Positions 19,050 through 28,243 of a stretch of 64,000 bases of DNA are shown piece by piece; the stretch's first letter is position 1, and each line of letters opens with the position of its first letter. The position numbers were made by a program, and so were the translations under genes. This DNA comes from GM7GCV1 sp965221105. GTDB lineage: Bacteria; Pseudomonadota; Gammaproteobacteria; Pseudomonadales; GM7GCV1. The stretch lies in the NCBI GenBank assembly GCA_965221105.1, contig OZ244871.1, positions 124,001 to 188,000 on the forward strand. Reading direction: 5' to 3'. Below the pieces are notes generated by a model that saw nothing but the letters and a program-made list of their open reading frames with translations, made no database searches and was not told where the DNA came from.

Positions 19050-19541
19050 TCAAAACGGGATATCGTCGTCGAAGTCATCAAATGAAGGTGCACCCTGCTG
19101 CTGGGCAGGTTCCGGAACAGCAGCACTCGCGGTGCCCATGGCGGCTCCGGAGGCCATAGCTCCACCTCCGGATGAGTCGGCACCCTGACCAGCGCCCCCT
19201 CCACGGGAATCGAGCATCTGCATTTCATTGGCAACAATTTCAGTGGTATAGCGGTCAGCGCCACTTTTATCCTGCCACTTGCGTGTCTGCAATCGACCTT
19301 CTACATAGATCTTGGAGCCTTTCTTCACATACTCTCCAACGATTTCGGCCAGGCGGTTGTAAAACACCACGCGGTGCCACTCTGTCCGTTCCTGCTGCTC
19401 GCCGCTGTTCTTGTCCTTCCAGCTCTCGGAAGTAGCCAGGCTGACATTTGTGACAGCGTCACCACTTGGAAAAAATCTTGTCTCTGGATCCTGCCCGCAG
19501 TTGCCAACAAGAATTACTTTGTTCACGCCCCGTTGAGCCAT
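19050..19541 (-). CDS. ssb: Single-stranded DNA-binding protein
   Basis: SSB coats single-stranded DNA in replication and repair. The OB-fold occupies residues 1-110 (RGVNKVILVGNCGQDPETR, TEWHRVVFYNRLAEI). A glycine/alanine/glutamine-rich linker follows, and the protein-interaction tail ends in DDFDDDIPF. ATG at 19541 has a perfect GGAGGT ribosome site; a much longer upstream frame is not supported. The 163 residues are normal. It follows the MFS gene by 64 bases, an arrangement also known in Pseudomonas near uvrA. Confidence 0.97.
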   Translation of the reverse strand: MAQRGVNKVILVGNCGQDPETRFFPSGDAVTNVSLATSESWKDKNSGEQQERTEWHRVVFYNRLAEIVGEYVKKGSKIYVEGRLQTRKWQDKSGADRYTTEIVANEMQMLDSRGGGAGQGADSSGGGAMASGAAMGTASAAVPEPAQQQGAPSFDDFDDDIPF

Positions 19542-19605
19542 GATACCTCCATTCCGAATATTTGCTTCAGGCGCCGTGCGCACCGAACCATGGACTATAG
19601 CAGAA

Positions 19606-20814
19606 TCAGTCCTCAATCCGGCAGTCTTTCCCACTTTGCCGATTTTCAGGCAGTCCGGTGTACGACCAGCCAAGCCCCCTCGCAGGCAATACAGCGGCAC
19701 ACCAGACCAATGAAAGAGCCGCTGAAAGGTAAAACAGGGATTGTGTACCATACCAGGACAGCACCAGGCCTCCAACTGCTCCACCGGCGAAGACTCCAAG
19801 AAACTGACAGCTTGAATAGAGACCGGCAGCCGCTCCCTCGCTGCCAGGTACTGCACTCTTGGTCAGCGTGCTCGGCAGGGTAGCCTCAAGAAGATTGAAC
19901 CCCCAGAAGAACAGGAGCAACCCAGATACGAAGAGTGCGCAGCTGTGCGTGTGACTCATAAGAAGCATTGATATACAACAGACCGCACCTGCGACAAGAA
20001 TAGACTGTTTGGCCTGCCCCCGCCGGTCCCAGAAACGCATAAAAGGAGCCATCAGGATAAACCCGCCACCAACAACAGACAGATACAGCACCCAATGTGT
20101 ATCCAGTGGAATTCCCAGGTTTTCAATGAGGATATCCGGGACGGCCACCCATATGCACATTTGCATAAAGTGCAGTACAAAAATTCCCAGATCCAGGCGC
20201 AGCAGATTCGGAGATACCACGACCGGGTCTTTGGCAGGGACTGTCCGCCGGGGTGGTTCCCGTTCACTCAGAAGAAATACGATGACACAGGCGAGAAGTC
20301 CCAAAGTAATGCTGGCACCAAAAATGCCGCTGAGACCCCAGTAGGTGGCCACCAGAGGCCCGAACACGATAGACATTCCAAAGGAAACCCCGATTGAAAT
20401 ACCGACCAATGCCATGGCCATTGTGCGGTTGCGTTCGTCAATATGATCGGCCACCAGGGCAATCAGAACGGCAGAAACAGCCCCCGCCCCCTGTACAGCA
20501 CGCCCCAGAATGAGCAGATCGACAGTTTCGGCCTGCGCGCACATCAGGCTGCCGATGACAAAGAGGATAAAGCCAAACATCAGCACGGGACGTCGACCAT
20601 ATTTATCCGAAAGCCAACCAAAGGGTATTTGCAGGCATGCCTGGGTCAAGCCATAAACGCCCATCGCTACACCCAGTTTCACCGTGGTAGCCCCAGGGAG
20701 TTCTGCTCCATAGATACTCAGAACAGGAAGCACCATGAACAGCCCGAGCATCCTTATGAGATAGAGAAATGCGATTGAACCCAGGAATTTTTTTTCAGCC
20801 TGACTCAAAGCCAT
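19606..20814 (-). CDS. MFS transporter
   Basis: A 402-residue inner-membrane protein with about twelve hydrophobic segments. The conserved loop between segments 2 and 3 reads GWLSDKYGRRPVL, the major facilitator signature, and LGRAVQGAGAV forms segment 4. It resembles the drug/metabolite efflux subgroup found beside ssb and uvrA in related bacteria, but the substrate cannot be inferred. The C-terminal tail (PENRQSGKDCRIED) is soluble and charged. It is probably co-transcribed with ssb. Confidence 0.9.
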   Translation of the reverse strand: MALSQAEKKFLGSIAFLYLIRMLGLFMVLPVLSIYGAELPGATTVKLGVAMGVYGLTQACLQIPFGWLSDKYGRRPVLMFGFILFVIGSLMCAQAETVDLLILGRAVQGAGAVSAVLIALVADHIDERNRTMAMALVGISIGVSFGMSIVFGPLVATYWGLSGIFGASITLGLLACVIVFLLSEREPPRRTVPAKDPVVVSPNLLRLDLGIFVLHFMQMCIWVAVPDILIENLGIPLDTHWVLYLSVVGGGFILMAPFMRFWDRRGQAKQSILVAGAVCCISMLLMSHTHSCALFVSGLLLFFWGFNLLEATLPSTLTKSAVPGSEGAAAGLYSSCQFLGVFAGGAVGGLVLSWYGTQSLFYLSAALSLVWCAAVLPARGLGWSYTGLPENRQSGKDCRIED

Positions 20815-20928
20815 GGTGCAGGATCAACGTTCGAAAAAAGAGCGACTCAGGCTCATATTGGGGTTACCACAACCAGGTTATATCATCCGGAACTGCTGGC
20901 ACATACAATAGCGACGGACACCAGGCAC

Positions 20929-20953
20929 AAAAAAAGCCGGGGCTCTGCCCGGC
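20929..20953 (-). terminator. Terminator of the ribosomal protein cluster
   Basis: On the minus strand GCCGGG and CCCGGC form a six-base-pair stem around CAGAGC, followed by seven T. It lies 19 bases beyond the rplQ stop and so ends the S10-spc-alpha transcript before the MFS gene. Confidence 0.88.
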
Positions 20954-20972
20954 CTTCTTCGCGTCGCCAACC

Positions 20973-21374
20973 CTAGTCTCCGGATACAGTTTCAACAGGC
21001 TCTGCTGCAGTACCGGTGGAACGATCCACAAGTTCAACGTAGGCCATTGGTGCGCCGTCCCCGGTGCGAGGCGCACATTTAAGAATGCGAATATACCCCC
21101 CGGGACGGGATGCGTACCTGGGGCCGAGCTCGGAAAACAGCTTACCCACAGCCTGCTTGTCACGCAGCCGGGCAAAGGCAATACGCCGATTGGCAGCACT
21201 ATCTTCCTTTGCCAAGGTGATCAGGGGCTCGGCGTGGACACGCAGCTCCTTGGCCTTGGCAAGAGTGGTTTTAATCAACTCGTGACCGACCAGCGAGACA
21301 CACATATTCTGGAACATGGCTTTGCGATGAGGAGAGGTACGGCTGAATTTTCGACCGCTGTAACGATGTCTCAT
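20973..21374 (-). CDS. rplQ: 50S ribosomal protein L17
   Basis: L17 sits near the exit tunnel of the large subunit. The N-terminal MRHRYSGRKFSRTSPHRKAM is diagnostic, followed by NMCVSLVGHELIKTTLAKAKELR. The 133 residues include an acidic/threonine C-terminal tail. It is the last gene of the alpha operon, directly after rpoA. Confidence 0.98.
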   Translation of the reverse strand: MRHRYSGRKFSRTSPHRKAMFQNMCVSLVGHELIKTTLAKAKELRVHAEPLITLAKEDSAANRRIAFARLRDKQAVGKLFSELGPRYASRPGGYIRILKCAPRTGDGAPMAYVELVDRSTGTAAEPVETVSGD

Positions 21375-21404
21375 GGTGAGCAGTTCCTGTCTAAAAGTCG
21401 CCGA

Positions 21405-22397
21405 TCAGGCAACGCCTTCTTTCTTCAAGCTTGCGGGAGGCCAATTTTCCAGGCGCATTCCCAGGCTCAAATCCCGGCCTCCCAGAACATCTTTGATCTC
21501 CGTTAATGACTTTTTGCCCAGATTGGGCGTTTTCAGCAGTTCCACTTCGGTGCGCTGAACCAGATCACCAATGTAGTAGATGCTTTCCGCCTTGAGACAG
21601 TTGGCAGAGCGAACCGTCAGTTCGAGGTCATCCACCGATCGCAGCAGTACCGGGTCTACCAGTTCTTCAGGTGCCTGTGGCTGGGAAATAGCGCTGGCTT
21701 CCAAATCTACGAAAGCAATGAGTTGCTGTTGCAAAATGGTTGCTGAACGGCGAATTGATTCTTCGGGATCCAGGGTACCATCGGTCTCAAGGTCAAGAAC
21801 CAGTTTGTCGAGGTCGGTGCGCTGCTCCACACGTGCAGATTCCACAGTGTAGGACACTCGTTTCACCGGGCTGAAGGTAGCATCAAGTTGCAACACGCCT
21901 ATGGGCTTGGATTCCTCATCACCGGTCGTCCGCCCGTCGACTGGCTGATAGCCGCGACCAGTTGCAACCTTAAGCGTCATCGTCAGGGATGCACCCTCAG
22001 CAAGGTGTGCGATGACATGATCGGGATTGGCAATTTCCACATCATGATCAATCTGAATATCTGCCGCAGTCACCACACCGCCGGTCGTGCTGAGTGTCAG
22101 GTAGGCTTCATCACGAGCATTCAGCGAGATCGCCACCCCCTTGAGGTTGAGCAGGATTTCAATAACATCCTCTTCCACACCTTCCAGCGCACTGTACTCG
22201 TGCTCCACGCCTTCAATCTGCACCTCGACGATGGCCGAACCCGGCATGGATGAGAGCAGGATTCGACGCAGTGCGTTTCCCAGGGTGTGACCAAATCCGC
22301 GCTCCAATGGCTCGAGCACAACTTTTGCACGCGTGGGACCCAGTTCTGAGACATCAATGTGCGAGGGAGTCAAAAATTCGTTGGCATTAATCTGCAT
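21405..22397 (-). CDS. rpoA: RNA polymerase subunit alpha
   Basis: The alpha dimer starts polymerase assembly and contacts UP elements and activators. The N-terminal domain shows LEPLERGFGHTLGNALRRILLSS. After a linker near residue 235 the C-terminal domain contains RSANCLKAESIYYIGDLV and LLKTPNLGKKSLTEIK. The 330 residues match the usual 325-345. It lies between rpsD and rplQ, the normal alpha operon order. Confidence 0.98.
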   Translation of the reverse strand: MQINANEFLTPSHIDVSELGPTRAKVVLEPLERGFGHTLGNALRRILLSSMPGSAIVEVQIEGVEHEYSALEGVEEDVIEILLNLKGVAISLNARDEAYLTLSTTGGVVTAADIQIDHDVEIANPDHVIAHLAEGASLTMTLKVATGRGYQPVDGRTTGDEESKPIGVLQLDATFSPVKRVSYTVESARVEQRTDLDKLVLDLETDGTLDPEESIRRSATILQQQLIAFVDLEASAISQPQAPEELVDPVLLRSVDDLELTVRSANCLKAESIYYIGDLVQRTEVELLKTPNLGKKSLTEIKDVLGGRDLSLGMRLENWPPASLKKEGVA

Positions 22398-22492
22398 TCT
22401 GCACCTGCGAAATAAAATCCTGGTTTATAGCTCTTTAAGCCTTTAAGTACGCGCATGTACCCCTGTCGTCTGAAGACTGAAGCACACTCCGA

Positions 22493-23116
22493 TCACTTGG
22501 AGTACAGTTCGATAATCAGGTTTTCGTTGATTTCAGCGGGCAACTCTTCCCTATCTGGCAAGCGCGTATAGACGCCTTCCATCTTGGATGAATCAACCTG
22601 TACCCATGCAACTTCGCCCCGCTGGGCTGCCAGATTGAGAGCTGCCTGAATTCGCAACTGCCTGCGGCTCCTCTCACGAATTGACACCTGATTTCCGGGC
22701 TGAACCTGATAGGACGGAATATTCACCTTGTGACCATTGACCAGCACAGCGTTGTGAGAAACCAATTGACGGGCTTCACTTCGCGTTGAACCAAATCCCA
22801 TGCGGTAGACAACATTGTCGAGCCGGGATTCAATAATCTGCAACAGGTTGTCACCGGTGTTGCCCTTGCGACGCGCTGCAGCCCTGTAGTAGTTGCGAAA
22901 CTGCTTTTCGAGAATACCGTACAAGCGGCGGACTTTCTGCTTCTCACGGAGTTGAACGCCGTAATCAGACAAGCGGCCACGACGTGCACCCTGGATGACT
23001 CCGGGCGGGTTTTCAGCCTTGCACTTGGATTCGAGCGGACGAATACCACTTTTGAGAAAAAGATCGGTACCTTCGCGACGGGCAAGTTTACATGTAGGTC
23101 CTGTATATCTGGCCAT
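22493..23116 (-). CDS. rpsD: 30S ribosomal protein S4
   Basis: S4 nucleates 30S assembly and is the translational repressor of the alpha operon in E. coli. The protein has SDYGVQLREKQKVRRLYG and an S4 RNA-binding domain (SRLDNVVYRMGF, ARQLVSHNAVLVNG). Only Cys9 and Cys32 of the four zinc-ligand positions are present, so it is the zinc-free type. At 207 residues it is normal. The 95 bases to rpoA show no terminator. Confidence 0.97.
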   Translation of the reverse strand: MARYTGPTCKLARREGTDLFLKSGIRPLESKCKAENPPGVIQGARRGRLSDYGVQLREKQKVRRLYGILEKQFRNYYRAAARRKGNTGDNLLQIIESRLDNVVYRMGFGSTRSEARQLVSHNAVLVNGHKVNIPSYQVQPGNQVSIRERSRRQLRIQAALNLAAQRGEVAWVQVDSSKMEGVYTRLPDREELPAEINENLIIELYSK

Positions 23117-23143
23117 CTATTCCTGAACTCCTGAATCCAAACG

Positions 23144-23536
23144 CTATACCCGACGTTTTTTCGGCGGGCGGCACCCATTGTGGGGGACCGGCGTCACGTC
23201 GGTGATTTGGTTGATTTTGAAACCGCAGTTGTTCAAAGCCCGGACAGCTGATTCTCGACCGGGACCTGGCCCCTTGACTTCAACGTCCAAGTTCTTCAAG
23301 CCGAACTCAAGTGCTGCAGTACCCGCGCGCTCGGCCGCCACCTGGGCAGCAAAGGGCGTACTCTTTCTCGACCCGCGAAATCCAGAGCCGCCCGCAGTGG
23401 CCCAACAGAGCGCATTACCCTGACGATCACTGATAGTCACGATGGTGTTGTTGAATGACGCATGGATATGCGCGATCCCATCGTGGATATTCTTTTTGAC
23501 TTTCTTGCGTCCAGTCTTGCTACCGGATTGAGCCAT
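23144..23536 (-). CDS. rpsK: 30S ribosomal protein S11
   Basis: S11 forms part of the platform that cradles the mRNA Shine-Dalgarno helix. The sequence contains GIAHIHASFNNTIVTISD, TAGGSGFRGSRKSTPFAAQVAAE and the C-terminal DVTPVPHNGCRPPKKRRV. The 130 residues are canonical. It lies between rpsM and rpsD. Confidence 0.98.
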   Translation of the reverse strand: MAQSGSKTGRKKVKKNIHDGIAHIHASFNNTIVTISDRQGNALCWATAGGSGFRGSRKSTPFAAQVAAERAGTAALEFGLKNLDVEVKGPGPGRESAVRALNNCGFKINQITDVTPVPHNGCRPPKKRRV

Positions 23537-23576
23537 GAATCCTCACCTGTTTTACTTCTCTTTGAGTCATTGCGGA

Positions 23577-23933
23577 CTAGCGCTTGATGGGCTTGCGTGG
23601 CCCTTTGCGGGTGCGCGCATTGGTTTTGGTTCGCTGACCGCGCAGCGGTAATCCGCGGCGGTGGCGGATTCCCCTGTATGCGCCTAAATCCATAAGGCGC
23701 TTAATGTTCATGGATACTTCTCGTCGGAGATCACCTTCCACGGTCAATTTGGTAATTTCGGCACGAATCCCATCAAGCTCGGTGTCGTCCAGATCAGCGA
23801 TTTTGGTACTTTCCTCGATACCCGCAGCTGCACAGATTTTCTTCGCTGCATTTTTTCCAATTCCATAGATATGCGTCAGCGAAATGACCGCGTGCTTCTG
23901 GTCCGGGATGTTGACACCCGCTATACGAGCCAT
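23577..23933 (-). CDS. rpsM: 30S ribosomal protein S13
   Basis: S13 forms intersubunit bridges in the 30S head. The protein starts ARIAGVNIPDQKHAVISLTH and ends in the basic tail RTNARTRKGPRKPIKR. ATG at 23933 follows GGAGAG; a longer frame upstream is not supported. The 118 residues match E. coli. It is the first gene of the alpha operon part, after rpmJ. Confidence 0.97.
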   Translation of the reverse strand: MARIAGVNIPDQKHAVISLTHIYGIGKNAAKKICAAAGIEESTKIADLDDTELDGIRAEITKLTVEGDLRREVSMNIKRLMDLGAYRGIRHRRGLPLRGQRTKTNARTRKGPRKPIKR

Positions 23934-24095
23934 TCTATTCTCTCCAAAAAAGGGATCGGTCAGTGACTTACACCTAGCCAATCCGAAACCACACCGCTTT
24001 TTGAAAGCACGGCAGACCGGATAAAAAAGGCGCGTAGGATACTTACAACTGCCAATACAATCAATCTCTTATCAAGCACAGGCGACGGGTAAACA

Positions 24096-24212
24096 CTAGC
24101 CTTGTCGCTGCTTGTGACGAGGTTCTGCACTGCAGATCACACGCACGGTGCCCTTACGCTTGATCACCTTGCAATTGCGGCACATCTTTTTCACAGAAGC
24201 TCTCACTTTCAT
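24096..24212 (-). CDS. rpmJ: 50S ribosomal protein L36
   Basis: A 38-residue basic protein reading MKVRASVKKMCRNCKVIKRK and ending in EPRHKQRQG, the classic L36. Cys11, Cys14, Cys27 and His33 form the zinc site, so this is the zinc-binding C+ form. It lies between secY and rpsM as usual and is too short for many gene callers. Confidence 0.97.
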   Translation of the reverse strand: MKVRASVKKMCRNCKVIKRKGTVRVICSAEPRHKQRQG

Positions 24213-24289
24213 TTCAATTTCCTCACTGCGATTGCCTGCACTGCAGCGAGCAGCCTCGAATCCTGCGGCCGATCACTGAACGCCGGTTT

Positions 24290-25618
24290 CTAACCCTTAA
24301 AGTTTGCTTTTTTCATCAGCGACTCATACTGATGACTCATCAGATGCGTTTGCACCTGCTGCATAAAGTCCATGCTCACCACCACAGCAATCAACAGAGA
24401 TGTACCACCAAGATAAAAGGGCACATTCCAGAATGCCGCAAGAAACAGCGGCAGCAGGCATACTGCCGTAATGTAGACAGAGCCAACCATGGTCAGCCGG
24501 GTCATCACATCGTCAATGTGCCTGCTTGTCCGCTCTCCGGGTCGTATACCTGGAATATAGGCACCCCCGCGCTTCAGATTGTCCGCCATTTCCTTGGGAT
24601 TGAAGATCAATGCTGTATAGAAAAAGCAGAAGAAGATGATCAGCGCAGCAAACATCAGCATATACAGGGGCTGACCGGGTCCAATGGCCAGGGACACTTC
24701 CTGAAGCGCGGTTTTTACCCAGTTGGTTTCGCCCTCGGCACCCTGACCAAACCAGGTTGCCAATGACGCTGGGAACAGCAGCAGGCTGCTGGCAAAAATG
24801 GCCGGAATCACCCCAGCCTGATTGAGCTTCAGCGGCAGGAAACTGCCCTGTGCTGCGGCAGCCTGACCTGGCCCTGCTTGACGTCGTGCGTAGTTTATCG
24901 GGATACGCCTCTGCGCCCGCTCACAGAACACAACAAAATAGACGACTGCAATGGCAACCAGCGCAATAACCACCAGAACCAACACATTGAGTTCGCCGGT
25001 TCTTGCCTGCTCTATAGACTGACCAATTGCAGCCGGCAGCCCGGCAACAATCCCGGCAAAAATCAGCATTGAGATACCGTTGCCTACGCCGCGCTCATTG
25101 ATTTGTTCACCGAGCCACATCATAAACACAGCTCCGGCAACAAGCGTCGGAACGGCAATCAGCATAAAGTTCGTATTGTTTGCGTAGATCAGCCCCTGAC
25201 CGCCGAGGCCAACGGACATGCCGACAGCCTGAATCAAGGCCAGAACCACAGTACCTATTCGGGTGTACTGCTGAAGCTGGCGACGCCCGGCCTCCCCCTC
25301 CTTTTTCAACTGATCAAGGGAGGGCGTAACAGCGGTCATCAGCTGCATGATAATAGATGCTGAAATATAGGGCATGATCCCAAGAGCCAATATGGACATA
25401 CGCTCCAGAGCACCACCCGAGAACATGTTGAACATCCCCAGAATGGTGTCCTGGTTCCGGGTAAACAGATCGGCCAACCGATCCGGGTCGATGCCAGGCA
25501 GCGGGATATGTGTGCCGATACGGTAGACGACAATCGCCAAAAACAAAAAGCGAAGGCGCGCCCAAAGCTCACCCATGCCACGCATGTTCCCCAGTGAGAG
25601 GTTACCCTGCGTTGCCAT
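24290..25618 (-). CDS. secY: Preprotein translocase subunit SecY
   Basis: SecY is the protein-conducting channel of the inner membrane, working with SecE, SecG and SecA. The 442 residues show ten hydrophobic segments. Family motifs include RIGTHIPLPGID near the N-terminus, GIMPYISASIIMQLMTA, and the cytosolic loop KEMADNLKRGGAYIPGIRPG. The ATG overlaps the rplO stop by one base (TGATG), implying translational coupling. It is the last large gene of the spc part. Confidence 0.98.
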   Translation of the reverse strand: MATQGNLSLGNMRGMGELWARLRFLFLAIVVYRIGTHIPLPGIDPDRLADLFTRNQDTILGMFNMFSGGALERMSILALGIMPYISASIIMQLMTAVTPSLDQLKKEGEAGRRQLQQYTRIGTVVLALIQAVGMSVGLGGQGLIYANNTNFMLIAVPTLVAGAVFMMWLGEQINERGVGNGISMLIFAGIVAGLPAAIGQSIEQARTGELNVLVLVVIALVAIAVVYFVVFCERAQRRIPINYARRQAGPGQAAAAQGSFLPLKLNQAGVIPAIFASSLLLFPASLATWFGQGAEGETNWVKTALQEVSLAIGPGQPLYMLMFAALIIFFCFFYTALIFNPKEMADNLKRGGAYIPGIRPGERTSRHIDDVMTRLTMVGSVYITAVCLLPLFLAAFWNVPFYLGGTSLLIAVVVSMDFMQQVQTHLMSHQYESLMKKANFKG

Positions 25619-26109
25619 CACTCCTTCCTGTCAGATACATGCGCTGCGGACTCAGCCTGGACACGTGCTTCGCCAGGCTCTGCAACTGATCCACCAGCTG
25701 CTTCTATGGCCGCTCTGGCGCCTTTGGTCACGCCCAGGCCGACAACCCGGACCGCCTTGGTCAGTTCACCACTGGCGAAAATCTTGGCGCGGGTCATCTT
25801 GCTGCCCACCAGATCCGCCCGTTTGAGTGCGTCAAGATCGATAATTTCAGCATCAAGTTTGTTCAGTTCACCCAAACGAATCTCAGCCGTGGTCATGCCC
25901 ACACGAGAACGGAACCCATACTTCGGCAGACGCTTGCGCAGTGGCATTTGCCCACCTTCAAACCCGGGCGCAACCGTGCCGCCAGACCGAGACTTCAAAC
26001 CCTTATGGCCACGACCCGCAGTCTTGCCATAACCGCTGCCGATCCCACGACCAACGCGCTTGCGCTTTTTGGCACGCCTGGGATTCGGGCTCAGTGTATT
26101 CAGATACAT
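25618..26109 (-). CDS. rplO: 50S ribosomal protein L15
   Basis: L15 is a late-assembly 50S protein. The glycine/basic N-terminal tail reads KRVGRGIGSGYGKTAGRGHKG and is followed by FEGGQMPLRKRLPKYGF. At 163 residues it is longer than E. coli L15 (144) because of a C-terminal extension rich in Ala, Glu and Arg. It is coupled to secY. Confidence 0.97.
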   Translation of the reverse strand: MYLNTLSPNPRRAKKRKRVGRGIGSGYGKTAGRGHKGLKSRSGGTVAPGFEGGQMPLRKRLPKYGFRSRVGMTTAEIRLGELNKLDAEIIDLDALKRADLVGSKMTRAKIFASGELTKAVRVVGLGVTKGARAAIEAAGGSVAEPGEARVQAESAAHVSDRKE

Positions 26110-26172
26110 TGTCTTACCTATCTATCAATAAGCAATAAGCTTGTGCGTCGGCCAAGCCAGACTGCCGTTGCC

Positions 26173-26364
26173 CTAGTCCTCAACCTGCAGCAGGTAGGAC
26201 ACCTTTTTAATCATGCCGCGATTTGCCTGTGTATCCAGTACTTCCACGCACTGTCCGATACGGCGCAGCCCGAGACCTGCCACACAGGCCTTGTGGTTCT
26301 TCAAGCGACCATTGACACTGTGTACGAGTTTCACCTTGACGGTTTTGTGTTCTGCCTTTGGCAT
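26173..26364 (-). CDS. rpmD: 50S ribosomal protein L30
   Basis: A 63-residue protein with the L30 pattern VKVKLVHSVNGRLKNHKACVAGLGLRR shortened at both ends, plus the C-terminal IKKVSYLLQVED. It lies between rpsE and rplO in the standard spc order. Confidence 0.95.
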   Translation of the reverse strand: MPKAEHKTVKVKLVHSVNGRLKNHKACVAGLGLRRIGQCVEVLDTQANRGMIKKVSYLLQVED

Positions 26365-26400
26365 GTTGCTTGCCCTCTCTACTTTTCAGATGTCTCGGGC

Positions 26401-26910
26401 CTAGCCCGCAACTTCTGTAATGTCCAGGCCACGTTTGGCAGCCACTTTTTCCGGTGACTGCATATTCTTAAGCGCCTTAAAAGTCGCCTGCACCACGTTG
26501 ACAGGCGCGGTTGATCCGTAGCACTTGGCGAGCACGTTTTGCACGCCGGCCAATTCCAGAACAGCCCGCATGGCACCGCCTGCAATGACACCGGTTCCCT
26601 CAGATGCAGGCTGCATGTAGATCTTGGACGAGCCATGAACTGAAGATGCGGCGTAGTGCAGCGTGTTCCCGTTAAGTTCTACCTCGATCATATTGCGACG
26701 CGCTGCTTCCATGGCCTTCTGAATGGCGGAGGGAACCTCGCGCGATTTGCCACGACCGAAGCCGACCCTGCCATTGCCATCCCCAACTACGGTGAGTGCG
26801 GTAAAGGTAAATATCCGTCCACCCTTGACCGTCTTGGCAACCCGATTGACTTCAACCAGCTTTTCCAGCAATCCTTCTGCAGGATCTTTTTCCCTGTTCT
26901 GCAATGCCAT
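26401..26910 (-). CDS. rpsE: 30S ribosomal protein S5
   Basis: S5 contributes to decoding accuracy and to mRNA helicase activity at the entry channel. It has the KLVEVNRVAKTVKGGRIFTF segment, GNGRVGFGRGKSREVPSAI, and the C-terminal GSTAPVNVVQATFKALKNM. The 169 residues are normal. Confidence 0.98.
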   Translation of the reverse strand: MALQNREKDPAEGLLEKLVEVNRVAKTVKGGRIFTFTALTVVGDGNGRVGFGRGKSREVPSAIQKAMEAARRNMIEVELNGNTLHYAASSVHGSSKIYMQPASEGTGVIAGGAMRAVLELAGVQNVLAKCYGSTAPVNVVQATFKALKNMQSPEKVAAKRGLDITEVAG

Positions 26911-26922
26911 CAGACGATCACC

Positions 26923-27273
26923 CTAGAATTTTAGACCAGACTCGCGGGCGGCTTCAGCCAGCGCTTTGACGCGCCCATGATATTTAAAACCGCTGCGATC
27001 GAAGGCTACAGAAGTAATGCTGACCGACTTGGCCCGCTCAGCGACCAGTGCGCCTACCGCCCTGGCAGCCTCCATGTTGCCGGTTGACCCACCGTTCAGT
27101 TTCTTTTCAACCGTGGACGCAGCAGCAACCACAGTACTGCCCGCAGGATCAATAATCTGGGCATAAATATGCCTTGGCGTTCGGTGAACACAGAGGCGAT
27201 GTATCCGCAATTGTCTGAGTTTGGCACGTGCCTTGCGGGCACGACGGATACGGGAGGTTTTTTTGTCAATCAT
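26923..27273 (-). CDS. rplR: 50S ribosomal protein L18
   Basis: L18 binds 5S rRNA. The 116 residues contain RKLRQLR-like basic helices, RTPRHIYAQIID and the C-terminal FDRSGFKYHGRVKALAEAARESGL. ATG at 27273 with the GCAGGTGA ribosome site is preferred over a GTG three codons upstream, and the length then equals the family norm. Confidence 0.96.
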   Translation of the reverse strand: MIDKKTSRIRRARKARAKLRQLRIHRLCVHRTPRHIYAQIIDPAGSTVVAAASTVEKKLNGGSTGNMEAARAVGALVAERAKSVSITSVAFDRSGFKYHGRVKALAEAARESGLKF

Positions 27274-27286
27274 CCTGTTCACCTGC

Positions 27287-27820
27287 TTACTTTTTCTTCG
27301 CTTCTTTCAGGCGAACCTGTTCATCAGCATAGCGAATACCCTTGCCTTTATATGGTTCTGGCGGACGAAATGAGCGCACCTCGGCAGCAACCTGACCAAG
27401 CAATTGCTTGTCAGCACTCCTGAGCACAATTTCTGTCTGACTCGATGTCTCCGCCGTCACCCCCGTGGGCAGTTCGTACACAACGGGATGTGAAAACCCC
27501 AACGCAAGATCCAGCTTCTGACCACTGGCTTTGGCCCTGTAACCAACACCAATGAGCTGCAATCTCTTCTCAAAACCCTCAGATACACCTTCCACAGCAT
27601 TGTTGACCAGTGCACGCATGGTACCTGCCATGGCCGTGTTGGGCTGATGTTCATCCGCCATCTGGATGCAGAGTTGCTCGCCGTCCTGCACCAGCTTGAC
27701 CGAATCATGGAGACCCACGGTCTGCTCACCCTTGCTTCCCTTGATGGTCACGAGTGCACCATCAACGCGCACGTCGACGCCACCGGGGATGGGAATTGGA
27801 CTATTAGCTACTCGAGACAT
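27287..27820 (-). CDS. rplF: 50S ribosomal protein L6
   Basis: L6 lies near the sarcin-ricin loop. The start SRVANSPIPIPGGVDV and the C-terminal signature ELPTGVTAE...PEPYKGKGIRYADE identify it. The 177 residues from ATG 27820 match E. coli; an in-frame GTG five codons upstream is less likely. Confidence 0.97.
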   Translation of the reverse strand: MSRVANSPIPIPGGVDVRVDGALVTIKGSKGEQTVGLHDSVKLVQDGEQLCIQMADEHQPNTAMAGTMRALVNNAVEGVSEGFEKRLQLIGVGYRAKASGQKLDLALGFSHPVVYELPTGVTAETSSQTEIVLRSADKQLLGQVAAEVRSFRPPEPYKGKGIRYADEQVRLKEAKKK

Positions 27821-27836
27821 CTGTCTGTTATCCACA

Positions 27837-28229
27837 TCAGAATACGGTACACATCACCTCACCGCCGACGCCTTTGGCGCGTGCCACGCGGTCGGTGATC
27901 ACCCCAAGATTTGTTGAAACAATCGCCACACCGAGGCCACCTCTGACGCGCGGCATCTCAGCTGCCGATGCGTAGGCTCGCAAACCGGGACGGCTGTAGC
28001 GGCTGATTTCTTCGATAACCGGCTTACCCTCAAAGTACTTCAGGGTAATGGTCAACTCCTTTTTCACGTCATCACTGGTCGCGTAGTCAGAGATATATCC
28101 CTCCTCCTTCAGCACCCGTGCGATTGATTCCTTGACCTTGGAAGCAGGCATCTCAACACATTCCATAGTACGGGCCTGCGCGTTGCGAATGCGCGTCAGC
28201 ATATCGGCGATGGGGTCTTGCATACTCAT
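27837..28229 (-). CDS. rpsH: 30S ribosomal protein S8
   Basis: S8 binds the central domain of 16S rRNA and, in E. coli, represses the spc operon. The 130 residues begin MSMQDPIADMLTRIRNAQ and end with PRVRGGLGVAIVSTNLGVITD and a short tail. ATG at 28229 has a GGAGGT site nine bases upstream; the longer upstream frame overlaps rpsN and is rejected. Confidence 0.97.
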   Translation of the reverse strand: MSMQDPIADMLTRIRNAQARTMECVEMPASKVKESIARVLKEEGYISDYATSDDVKKELTITLKYFEGKPVIEEISRYSRPGLRAYASAAEMPRVRGGLGVAIVSTNLGVITDRVARAKGVGGEVMCTVF

Positions 28230-28243
28230 CAATCCTGTACCTC